From Chloroflexota bacterium (GTDB taxonomy: Bacteria > Chloroflexota > Anaerolineae > Anaerolineales > Villigracilaceae), in NCBI GenBank assembly GCA_021823555.1, contig JAKANW010000217.1, positions 1 to 5,851 of the forward strand: DNA of 5,851 nt, written 5' to 3'. Positions within the stretch are counted from its first letter, which is position 1; every line of letters begins with the position of its first letter. The notes beneath the pieces were generated by a model. It was given only the letters and a program-made list of their open reading frames with translations, was not told where the DNA came from and did no database searches. Made by a program: the position numbers and the translations under genes. This document shows positions 1-5,193 of the stretch, in pieces.

Positions 1-315
1 TCGGTCTACTGGTGGGCGCCTGACCATCCTGTGTTCAATGAACCCAATGTCGTGCTGCCGCTCCTGCACTATAACCGGTTTTGGGCCCACCAAACCGGGG
101 ATCAGATCCGACTGGGAGGCTCAGGGGATGCCACTTTGTTGGCAGGGCTTGCATCCAGCCCGTCCAATCAAGAGGCGGTGCTTGCCACTTGCTATGGCGG
201 CCGCGTGATCATTCAAACCTTCTCTGACCATGACTACAGCCAGGCTGACATCGTTCCGTTGTGGCAGAACTACATCCATTACACCTTGAAAAATCACTTC
301 GCTGTCCTGCCTTGA
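1..315 (+). CDS. C-terminal fragment of an unidentified protein (5' end outside the window)
   Basis: The reading frame is open from the first base to a TGA at 313-315, giving 104 residues of a C-terminus that starts SVYWWAPDHPVFNEPN and ends KNHFAVLP. The GTG at position 31 lies inside the open frame and has no Shine-Dalgarno sequence, so I treat the gene as truncated by the window edge rather than starting there. The fragment is soluble and has no membrane segment. The pattern of a DHPVFNEPN stretch, an ATCYGGRVIIQTFSDHDY strand-like block and a final LWQNYIHYTL helix recalls the C-terminal part of class I glutamine-amidotransferase-like (ThuA/GATase1-fold) domains, where a 'GRVV..T..DHDY' strand precedes a 'N.i.y.l' helix. 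This is a weak resemblance from memory, so no function is assigned. A terminator follows 38 bases after the stop, which separates it transcriptionally from dnaK. Confidence 0.7.
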   Translation, partial: SVYWWAPDHPVFNEPNVVLPLLHYNRFWAHQTGDQIRLGGSGDATLLAGLASSPSNQEAVLATCYGGRVIIQTFSDHDYSQADIVPLWQNYIHYTLKNHFAVLP

Positions 316-324
316 TATCATTGT

Positions 325-337
325 CTTGACGGTCAAG
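325..337. promoter_or_regulatory. Perfect 13-bp palindrome CTTGAC-G-GTCAAG, possible operator
   Basis: CTTGAC and GTCAAG form 6-bp inverted arms around one central base, between the stop of the upstream gene and its terminator. As RNA it could only make a 5-bp stem with a 3-nt loop, so a DNA-binding site is the likelier reading if it is functional. It vaguely resembles the CTTGAGT/ACTCAAG arms of HspR HAIR sites, but the 7-nt spacer and the last bases do not match. It could also be chance. Confidence 0.25.
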
Positions 338-352
338 GGATTGCATATCGAG

Positions 353-376
353 AGCCGCCTGAAGAGGCGGCTTTCT
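353..376 (+). terminator. Rho-independent terminator of the upstream gene
   Basis: AGCCGCCT (353-360) and AGGCGGCT (365-372) form a perfect 8-bp GC-rich stem with a GAAG tetraloop. The stem is followed by TTCT and then an AT-rich stretch. It lies 38 bases after the stop of the upstream gene and about 90 bases before dnaK, so it should insulate dnaK from upstream transcription. Confidence 0.8.
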
Positions 377-414
377 GTAATATATTTTCTACAGGGCGTT
401 AACGAAATTCTTGC

Positions 415-435
415 ATCCTTCGGGTATCCTTTAGG
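415..435 (+). repeat. Tandem 10-bp direct repeat ATCCTTnnGG in the dnaK leader
   Basis: ATCCTTCGGG (415-424) and ATCCTTTAGG (426-435) agree at 8 of 10 positions and repeat with an 11-base period, about one helical turn. They lie 31-51 bases before the dnaK start. The spacing suits a dimeric regulator that binds direct repeats, but no family is identified. I could not find a convincing -35/-10 pair between the terminator and dnaK; TATATT at 381-386 is the best -10-like hexamer but has no partner. Confidence 0.3.
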
Positions 436-449
436 CGTTGACTTAAATA

Positions 450-455
450 AAGGAG
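450..455 (+). promoter_or_regulatory. dnaK ribosome binding site
   Basis: AAGGAG lies 10 bases before the ATG at 466. The spacing is slightly long but acceptable, and this ATG gives the canonical DnaK N-terminus [14 protein letters not shown]. Confidence 0.8.
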
Positions 456-465
456 CGAACAACCT

Positions 466-2361
466 ATGGGAAAAATCATTGGCATTGACCTTGGAACGAC
501 AAACTCTGTTGTCTCCGTGATGGAAGGCGGGCAACCGACCGTGATTTCAACGTCGGAGGGGGGACGCTTATGCCCGTCGGTGGTGGCATTCAATAAAAAC
601 GGCGAACGGCTTGTCGGTCAGACCGCGAAGCGGCAGTCTGTCATTAACTCGGAGAACACGATCTATTCCATCAAGCGTTTCATCGGCCGTCACTACGAGG
701 AGACCGAGGTCGAACGCAAAATGGTTCCGTTTGAAGTGGTTAGGGGTTCTGCGGATGACGTACGGGTGAAAATCCCGGTCACGAGTCGTGAATACAGTCC
801 TCAGGAAATTTCCGCCATGGTGCTGGCCAAGCTCAAGACAGATGCTGAAGCATACCTGGGCCAGTCTGTAACTCAAGCCGTCATCACCGTCCCGGCGTAC
901 TTTAACGATAGCCAGCGCCAGGCGACGAAAGATGCAGGCAAAATCGCGGGACTCGAGGTACTGCGTATCATCAATGAACCGACGGCTTCCGCTTTGGCCT
1001 ATGGCCTGGACAAGAAGAAGAACGAGACGATCCTGGTCTTTGACCTGGGCGGCGGTACGTTCGACGTCTCCGTGCTCGAAGTGGGCGAGGGCGTGATCGA
1101 AGTCAAAGCCACCAACGGTGACACGCACCTGGGCGGCGATGACTGGGATCAGCGCATCGTCAATTGGGCAGCGGGTGAGTTCAGGAAGGAGCAGGGCATT
1201 GACCTGCGCCAGGACCGACAGGCGCTGCAACGGCTGCGAGAGGCAGCTGAAAAAGCCAAGATCGAACTCTCCACGGTGATGGAGACCGAGATCAACCTGC
1301 CGTACATCACGGCGGATGCCTCCGGGCCAAAGCACATGCAGTTGAAACTGTCGCGTTCCAAATTCGAGCAGATGACCGAAGACCTGCTGGAACGCTGCCG
1401 CAAACCATTTGAATCTGCGCTCAAGGATGCCAGCCTCTCGGCCAGCAACCTGAACGAGGTGGTATTGGTCGGTGGCTCGACCCGTATGCCGATGGTGCAG
1501 GAACTCGTCCGCAAGCTGACAAATGGCAAGGAACCCAACAAGGGTGTGAACCCCGATGAAGTCGTTGCTGTGGGTGCAGCCATCCAGGGTGGTGTGCTCG
1601 GCGGCGAGGTGAAGGATATTCTGCTGCTCGATGTGACCCCGCTCTCGCTGGGTGTGGAGACCCTCGGCAACGTGATGACCGTGATGATCGAACGCAACAC
1701 AACCATCCCGGTCAAGAAGACTGAGACCTACTCAACGGCGGCCGATAGCCAGACGGCTGTGGATATCCACATCCTGCAGGGTGAGCGCCCGATGGCGACA
1801 GACAACATGTCGCTGGGACGCTTCCGCCTGGATGGTATTCCCCCGGCCCCGCGCGGTATCCCGCAGATCGAAGTCACCTTTGACATTGACGCCAACGGCA
1901 TCCTGCACGTCACGGCCAAGGACAAGGCCTCCGGCAAGGAACAGAAAGTGACCGTCACGGCCTCGACCAACCTGAACAAACAGGATATCGAGCGCATGGT
2001 ACAGGAAGCGCGTGCCCACGAGGCTGAAGATAAGAAACGCCGCGAGTTGATCGAAGTCCGCAACAACGCAGACAATATGGTCTACCAGACCGAGAAGGCG
2101 CTGCGTGACCTGGGCGACAAAGTGCCCGCGAATGAACGCAGCAGCATCGAAGCCAAGATCAACGATCTCAAGTCGGTTGCCCAGGGCGATGATCTAGCCC
2201 ACATCAAGAAATCCACGGAAGAAGTGCAAAACGCCTTCTACGCCCTGAGCCAGCAGTTATATGCCCAGGGTCAGCCGCAAGGACAGGCGCAGCAGGGCGG
2301 GCCTTCCAACCCACCGCCAAACACGGACGGTGATGTGATTGACGGGGAAGTGAAGGAATAG
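466..2361 (+). CDS. dnaK: Molecular chaperone DnaK (Hsp70)
   Basis: A complete 631-residue cytoplasmic Hsp70 that uses ATP cycles to bind and release exposed hydrophobic segments, normally with DnaJ and GrpE. The nucleotide-binding domain shows the phosphate-1 loop GIDLGTTNS (6-14), [10 protein letters not shown] (139-148), [13 protein letters not shown] (170-182), the phosphate-2 loop FDLGGGTFD (192-200) and the adenosine motif [10 protein letters not shown] (333-342). The interdomain linker [13 protein letters not shown] starts near residue 384. A beta-sandwich substrate-binding domain (about 390-500) and a helical lid (about 500-600) follow. The Gln/Gly/Pro-rich tail ends [11 protein letters not shown], comparable to the acidic DVVDAEF-type ends of other bacterial DnaKs. 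Length is close to the 638 residues of E. coli DnaK. The N-terminal segment around [22 protein letters not shown], which many Firmicutes and archaeal homologues lack, is present. No co-chaperone gene adjoins it: a terminator precedes it and the next gene is convergent. I see no CIRCE element (TTAGCACTC-N9-GAGTGCTAA), so its heat-shock control is not evident from the sequence. Confidence 0.98.
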   Translation: MGKIIGIDLGTTNSVVSVMEGGQPTVISTSEGGRLCPSVVAFNKNGERLVGQTAKRQSVINSENTIYSIKRFIGRHYEETEVERKMVPFEVVRGSADDVRVKIPVTSREYSPQEISAMVLAKLKTDAEAYLGQSVTQAVITVPAYFNDSQRQATKDAGKIAGLEVLRIINEPTASALAYGLDKKKNETILVFDLGGGTFDVSVLEVGEGVIEVKATNGDTHLGGDDWDQRIVNWAAGEFRKEQGIDLRQDRQALQRLREAAEKAKIELSTVMETEINLPYITADASGPKHMQLKLSRSKFEQMTEDLLERCRKPFESALKDASLSASNLNEVVLVGGSTRMPMVQELVRKLTNGKEPNKGVNPDEVVAVGAAIQGGVLGGEVKDILLLDVTPLSLGVETLGNVMTVMIERNTTIPVKKTETYSTAADSQTAVDIHILQGERPMATDNMSLGRFRLDGIPPAPRGIPQIEVTFDIDANGILHVTAKDKASGKEQKVTVTASTNLNKQDIERMVQEARAHEAEDKKRRELIEVRNNADNMVYQTEKALRDLGDKVPANERSSIEAKINDLKSVAQGDDLAHIKKSTEEVQNAFYALSQQLYAQGQPQGQAQQGGPSNPPPNTDGDVIDGEVKE

Positions 2362-2387
2362 GACGCGTTGCGTAATCCATAATGCAA

Positions 2388-2421
2388 AACGGGCGACCAT
2401 TTGAACTGATGGTCGCCCGTT
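2388..2421. terminator. Shared hairpin between convergent dnaK and the ferric-reductase-like gene
   Basis: AACGGGCGACCAT (2388-2400) and ATGGTCGCCCGTT (2409-2421) form a perfect 13-bp stem with an 8-nt loop. It sits 26 bases after the dnaK stop and about 41 bases after the stop of the opposing gene. On the minus strand the stem is followed by TTTGCATTAT, a moderate U-tract; on the plus strand the tail TGAATCTAAT is poorer in T. It probably terminates both genes, more classically the minus-strand operon. Confidence 0.75.
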
Positions 2422-2462
2422 GAATCTAATCGGGTGGATATCCAGGTTGATAACGGTGGCAG

Positions 2463-3194
2463 CTATCCCTGAGTCGGACGCGGAGCGGGTTTCTTCTGGG
2501 GAAAGAGTTTGTTGGCTATACTGGCAAGGATGCGGTAGACAAACAGGAAAAGCAGGACCCCTCCTGAATACCAGTAATACTTCTGCACCCAATCCAGGCC
2601 GCTATCGGTGCCGCTGTACAAGCCATGGAACAATCCCAACATGTACATGGCAAAACTGAGATAGTGTACCAACCGCCAGGTCTTCTGACCGATCCCCTGC
2701 CGGACATAAAAACTGGCTGTCACGATGGCCCATACGTACAGGCCGACTTGTCCCAAGCCAACCCAGAGCGGACGATACCCTACGGTAGCGAAGGGCATCA
2801 GGATCTGTGCCAGCGTGAAATTGATATAGTGGTCGCCAAGAATAACCAGGGCATGGAAAATAGCAAAGGCCAGTCCCAACAGGCTGGTGTACTCGTGGAT
2901 GGCAAAAGCCGCCGGGGCGCCCGGCCACAGACGGGCCATTTTATTGGTGATAGTCAGCCCAAGTGCCATCGAGACCCATAGCAGGCTGAGGGCGACGAAC
3001 GATGTGGCGCGCGCAAGGTACCAATACGCCTTGGGTGCATTCCCGCTCAATGAGAACGCCATGTTTGGCAGCCAGCTTGGCAGCAGGATCACCGCGGCCA
3101 ACAAGCCTACGGATATGGCGATCAAAAAGAACAGAAAAGTTTGGATATTGACAGATGATTCAAATTCGGTTGGTTCAGGCGGGCTGACTGGCAT
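2463..3194 (-). CDS. Ferric-reductase-like transmembrane haem protein
   Basis: A 243-residue polytopic membrane protein with about six hydrophobic helices (roughly 18-40, 64-82, 100-120, 142-163, 176-193 and 209-228). Histidines typical of di-haem ferric-reductase-like domains lie in or beside helices: H100 (AIHEYTS), H114 (AIFHAL), H122, H177 (RLVHYLSF) and H190 (GLFHGLY). H100/H114 pairing with H177/H190 would fit the usual two b-haems in a four-helix core; this assignment is inferred. There is no FAD/NAD(P)H-binding reductase domain after the membrane part, so the protein is the membrane module alone, as in MsrQ/YedZ-like proteins, and needs other partners to supply electrons. The start is the ATG at 3194 because AGGAG lies 7 bases upstream; a TTG 10 codons earlier has no such support. 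It is the last gene of the minus-strand operon, 43 bases after apbE, and ends before a strong hairpin. The exact subfamily and electron acceptor are unknown. Confidence 0.85.
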   Translation of the reverse strand: MPVSPPEPTEFESSVNIQTFLFFLIAISVGLLAAVILLPSWLPNMAFSLSGNAPKAYWYLARATSFVALSLLWVSMALGLTITNKMARLWPGAPAAFAIHEYTSLLGLAFAIFHALVILGDHYINFTLAQILMPFATVGYRPLWVGLGQVGLYVWAIVTASFYVRQGIGQKTWRLVHYLSFAMYMLGLFHGLYSGTDSGLDWVQKYYWYSGGVLLFLFVYRILASIANKLFPQKKPAPRPTQG

Positions 3195-3201
3195 GAAGAC
3201 G

Positions 3202-3206
3202 CTCCT
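3202..3206 (-). promoter_or_regulatory. Ribosome binding site that fixes the ferric-reductase-like start
   Basis: AGGAG on the minus strand, with a 7-base spacer to the ATG at 3194-3192. It favours this ATG over the in-frame TTG at 3224. Confidence 0.8.
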
Positions 3207-3237
3207 GTTATTTCGTTGTAACAATGTGGAAGGTAAG

Positions 3238-4158
3238 CTATAGATATTTTTCCATACGTTGGCTGTAAATCATCTGCCCATCTTCGAGGATGAGCAGGCC
3301 TGCCAGCGCGGGATCGGCTTCCAGCCAGGCTGATCCGGCCTGGCTGCCCTGGATCAAAACAGCCTTTGCAGCCGCCTCGGCTTCCATTACAGTGGGCGCA
3401 ATCACTGTGGCGGTCATGACGTCGGTTTGAGCAGACAAGCCCGAGCGCGGGTCAATGATGTGATGGCGGGGTTGGTCGCCTTGTACCCAGCGGCGGCGAT
3501 CCCTGCCGGAAGTTGCCACGCCGCAGGCTTCTTCAAAGAACAACATTTCCACATATTCACTGCGGTTGAAGGGGTTGAACACACCGATTTCCCACGGACT
3601 TCCGTCCAGCAGGGGACCGCTCATGGCAACATCGCCTCCTGAGTTCATCAAGGCAGCTCCGCAGGATTCCAAGCGCCGCATGGCCTGGTGAGCAGACCAA
3701 CCTTTGGCGATGCCGCCCAGGTCAAGATGGACGCCTTCAGGCAGGCAAATGCTGTGGGTAGTCTCATCCCAAATCACTGCGGCCAACGGATGGATCGCTG
3801 CCGCTATTAGTTCGAGCGGGGGCATTGTTTGACCTGCCAGCAGACTAAAATCGCGGTCATAGCCGGTTTCGAGCACGGCATCCGCAACAGTGGGCGTGAC
3901 CAACCCGCCCGTGACCTGTTCAGCGACCAGGGCGGACTGAAAGACTTGCCAGAATGCTTCGGAGACAGGCTCGGGACGACTGTTCGCCCGATTCAGCCGG
4001 CTCAACTCGCTATCCAAGCGGAAGCGGCTGAAAGTCTGCTCCCATTCTTCGAACCAAGCCGGGACTTCTGACAGCATGGCTGGTGGTTGGTCCAAACCAT
4101 TATCCACACAGGCCAGCATATCGCAGCCCATGGCATGGAATTGCAAGCGGTGCACCAT
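3238..4158 (-). CDS. apbE: ApbE-family FAD:protein FMN transferase
   Basis: A 306-residue protein of the ApbE family, which moves FMN from FAD onto a Thr or Ser of a target redox protein. Family landmarks appear in order: FHAMGCDM at 7-14 (usual F.AMGT), FSRFRLDSELSRLN at 43-56, GGLVTPTVADAVLETGY at 84-100, LDLGGIAKGWS at 145-155, MNSGGDVAMSG at 171-181, ATSGRDRRRW at 215-224, RHHIIDPRSG at 231-240 and a C-terminal MEAEAAAKAVLIQG at 258-271. In the last motif the metal-site 'aDalaTal' of many ApbE proteins reads AEAAAKAV (Asp to Glu, Thr to Lys). I recall this as the form of a recognised subfamily, often from actinobacteria, so it need not mean loss of activity. There is no signal peptide or lipobox, so the protein is probably cytoplasmic. 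Its ATG overlaps the stop of the preceding gene (TAATG), implying translational coupling. No conventional FMN-binding-domain substrate is encoded in the window. Confidence 0.92.
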   Translation of the reverse strand: MVHRLQFHAMGCDMLACVDNGLDQPPAMLSEVPAWFEEWEQTFSRFRLDSELSRLNRANSRPEPVSEAFWQVFQSALVAEQVTGGLVTPTVADAVLETGYDRDFSLLAGQTMPPLELIAAAIHPLAAVIWDETTHSICLPEGVHLDLGGIAKGWSAHQAMRRLESCGAALMNSGGDVAMSGPLLDGSPWEIGVFNPFNRSEYVEMLFFEEACGVATSGRDRRRWVQGDQPRHHIIDPRSGLSAQTDVMTATVIAPTVMEAEAAAKAVLIQGSQAGSAWLEADPALAGLLILEDGQMIYSQRMEKYL

Positions 4159-4529
4159 TACGAAGAACCCGTGCCTCCGCCTCCACCTCCTCCACCGCCA
4201 CCTCCGGTTGCGCCTCCTCCGCCGCCGCTACCCCCCCCACCTCCGCCGCCACCGCGGTTTCGATGGGTTGTCGGTTGAGAGTATGTATACTGGGTTTGTG
4301 GCGCAACGCCTCCCAACAGGATCTTGACTTGAGGGAGTGGAGTTGGCGTCAGTTCGACGGCAGGTGGATTGACAGTAGGAGGTGGGGCAGTCACCTGGTC
4401 GCCTTGCTTGGCTTTGACGCGATCCGGCCCGGCGAACAGGTTCCACAAGCCCAGCGTCAATACCATGGCTACCGTCGCGAACGCCAGTTGAACTTCATTC
4501 CAATTGCGCGCGTTGGGTTTATTGGCCAT
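4158..4529 (-). CDS. Small single-TM protein with Pro-rich linker and poly-Gly tail
   Basis: A 123-residue protein that I do not recognise as a named family. A short polar N-terminus (MANKPNARNWNE) is followed by one hydrophobic helix (about 13-33), then a charged turn, a Pro/Thr-rich linker (about 48-67), and VKILLGGVAPQTQYTYSQPTTHRNR. The last 31 residues are almost only Gly, in runs of 8, 5 and 11 broken by Ser, Ala-Thr and a final TGSS. By the positive-inside tendency the tail may be either side; an outside location is inferred only from the partners. It starts 8 bases after the stop of the PepSY gene, with AGAGGT overlapping that stop, and ends in a TAATG overlap with apbE. The predicted helix, spacing and overlap make it a real gene despite low complexity. 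A G8 tract at codons 98-100 could slip. There is no Cys and no CXXCH. It may be an adaptor, a membrane-tethered scaffold or an unconventional ApbE partner; none is shown. Confidence 0.8.
   Translation of the reverse strand: MANKPNARNWNEVQLAFATVAMVLTLGLWNLFAGPDRVKAKQGDQVTAPPPTVNPPAVELTPTPLPQVKILLGGVAPQTQYTYSQPTTHRNRGGGGGGGGSGGGGGATGGGGGGGGGGGTGSS
4161..4253 (-). repeat. Low-complexity Gly-codon tract (GGN repeats)
   Basis: This is the coding sequence of the poly-Gly tail, a mix of GGT, GGA, GGC and GGG codons rather than a clean tandem repeat, which argues for selection on the Gly residues. It includes an uninterrupted G8 (C8 at 4231-4238 on the plus strand) and several GGAGG pentamers resembling Shine-Dalgarno sequences just ahead of the apbE start. 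Confidence 0.75.
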
Positions 4530-4537
4530 GTTGACCT

Positions 4538-5044
4538 CTAGTCGTCACCGCCGCCGTCATCTCCACCACCCCCCTCACCTCCGCCGCCCCCGCCACTTGG
4601 AGGAGGATTATCGGTAAGATTATTGTTATTCTTGTTACGATGGCTCCCCTGGGTTGGGGGATTGCTGGCAACAGGCTGTAATTTGGTCACTGATAGAATC
4701 TGACCCTGGGGATTGACAAAAACCACATCGCCGCTGCTAAAAGTCACCTTGTAGGCGCCCGTACCGTTGTAATCAGCAGTTTCCACGCTGTATAGATCCG
4801 TGCGACCCATGACCTGCGCTGCCATTGCGGCAGCTTGTTCAGGGGTCAGGTTGGGGTTCGTTGCGGGCAGCAGTGCACTGACATCCACAGGAGCAGAAGT
4901 GGCCGTGGGGGGGGCAGCCTGTGCTACGGCAGGTGCAGCTTCTGCAGCCTTTACAGTGCCCTGATAGGCAGAAACAACGCCGTACAAAATAGCCAGGACA
5001 AAGGTCGTCAAGGCAGCAGAAATGAACAAGGTAGTTTTACGCAT
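4538..5044 (-). CDS. Exported or membrane-anchored PepSY-like protein with acidic Gly-rich tail
   Basis: A 168-residue protein, first gene of the minus-strand operon. The N-terminus MRKTTLFISAALTTFVLAILYGVVSAYQ is a signal peptide or signal anchor, with a possible cleavage after VSA at about residue 26. An Ala/Pro-rich linker follows (about 33-60). Residues about 66-122 look like one PepSY domain: LTPEQAAAMAAQVMG helix, then the strand pair YSVETADYNGTGAYKVTF and DVVFVNPQGQILSV, matching the usual 'vYeV.f.dG.evyVd..tGeil' pattern. The C-terminus has SHRNKNNNN, a Pro patch, and a tail of Gly mixed with Glu/Asp (150-168). PepSY domains are found in secreted inhibitors, flavin- or haem-linked membrane reductases and sensor proteins; here the apbE and ferric-reductase neighbours suggest a redox-linked role, which is inferred. 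Start chosen at the ATG with AAAGGAG 6 bases upstream; an in-frame GTG at 5080 lacks a binding site. A C8 tract at codons 44-46 lies before the PepSY domain. Confidence 0.8.
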   Translation of the reverse strand: MRKTTLFISAALTTFVLAILYGVVSAYQGTVKAAEAAPAVAQAAPPTATSAPVDVSALLPATNPNLTPEQAAAMAAQVMGRTDLYSVETADYNGTGAYKVTFSSGDVVFVNPQGQILSVTKLQPVASNPPTQGSHRNKNNNNLTDNPPPSGGGGGGEGGGGDDGGGDD

Positions 5045-5050
5045 GGTTTT

Positions 5051-5057
5051 CTCCTTT
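5051..5057 (-). promoter_or_regulatory. Ribosome binding site of the PepSY-like gene
   Basis: AAAGGAG on the minus strand, 6 bases from the ATG at 5044. It is the strongest binding site in the operon and decides this start over the upstream GTG. Confidence 0.85.
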
Positions 5058-5064
5058 AGCGTTA

Positions 5065-5103
5065 TTTGCCAGGTTAACACAGCAGTCGCTCAGCGCTGGC
5101 AAA
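5065..5103. promoter_or_regulatory. 8-bp inverted repeat in the leader of the minus-strand operon
   Basis: TTTGCCAG (5065-5072) and CTGGCAAA (5096-5103) are perfect complementary arms separated by 23 bases. The interval contains the small palindrome GTTAAC, and the palindrome CAGCGCTG overlaps the 5096-5103 arm. In the mRNA the arms would pair just upstream of the AAAGGAG binding site, or as DNA they could be an operator. Function is not known. Confidence 0.4.
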
Positions 5104-5110
5104 AGTTACG

Positions 5111-5136
5111 GAGAATTATGAGAATTTAGTGAGAAT
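5111..5136 (-). repeat. Three direct copies of ATTCTC (GAGAAT on the plus strand)
   Basis: GAGAAT occurs at 5111-5116, 5120-5125 and 5131-5136, with start-to-start distances of 9 and 11 bases. The copies overlap the candidate -10 and the expected start of the minus-strand operon transcript, so a bound regulator would be placed to repress it. They may also lie within reach of the divergent plus-strand promoter. Confidence 0.4.
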
Positions 5137-5160
5137 AACTCTACATATATGGCCTGCCAA
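5132..5160 (-). promoter_or_regulatory. Candidate sigma-70-type promoter of the redox operon
   Basis: On the minus strand TTGGCA (5160-5155; 5 of 6 to TTGACA) is followed by a 17-base spacer and TATTCT (5137-5132; 4 of 6 to TATAAT). Transcription would start near 5125, giving a leader of about 80 bases containing the inverted repeat. Confidence 0.45.
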
Positions 5161-5180
5161 GTTTCACCTTTAATTTGTTT

Positions 5181-5186
5181 TATAAT
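5181..5186 (+). promoter_or_regulatory. Perfect -10 hexamer TATAAT for the C39-like gene, probably leaderless
   Basis: TATAAT ends 7 bases before the ATG at 5194, so the expected transcript start falls on or next to the start codon. No Shine-Dalgarno sequence lies between. No good -35 is seen at 16-18 bases upstream. Confidence 0.55.
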
Positions 5187-5193
5187 CCTCGCC

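Noticed and set aside
375..394. CTGTA-N10-TACAG inverted repeat after the first terminator
   Set aside because: Arms of only 5 bp in an AT-rich stretch, partly within the terminator tail; too weak to call as an operator.
377..465. CIRCE (HrcA) operator upstream of dnaK
   Set aside because: No TTAGCACTC or GAGTGCTAA arm is present even with mismatches allowed.
568..1335. Long 255-codon open frame antisense to dnaK
   Set aside because: A shadow of the highly codon-biased dnaK gene; no ribosome binding site and no recognisable domain.
3195..3224. TTG start giving a 10-residue longer ferric-reductase-like protein
   Set aside because: The internal ATG at 3194 has AGGAG at ideal spacing; the extension would contain that binding site as coding sequence.
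4087..4278. Plus-strand open frame encoding a polyproline protein
   Set aside because: It is the antisense of the Gly-codon tract; the minus frame has a TM helix, a ribosome binding site and tight operon spacing, while the plus frame has none of these.
4748..4765. TGAY in the PepSY-like protein (DYNGTGAYK) as an ApbE flavinylation site
   Set aside because: The Asp...Thr-Gly-Ala resemblance is close, but the acceptor position is Tyr rather than Thr or Ser, and the stretch fits the central beta-strand of the PepSY domain.
4158..5044. Haem c attachment sites in the two small proteins
   Set aside because: Neither protein contains a Cys, so there is no CXXCH.
5045..5080. GTG start giving a 12-residue longer PepSY-like protein
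   Set aside because: No binding site upstream, it would overlap the strong AAAGGAG, and it would displace the signal sequence from the N-terminus.
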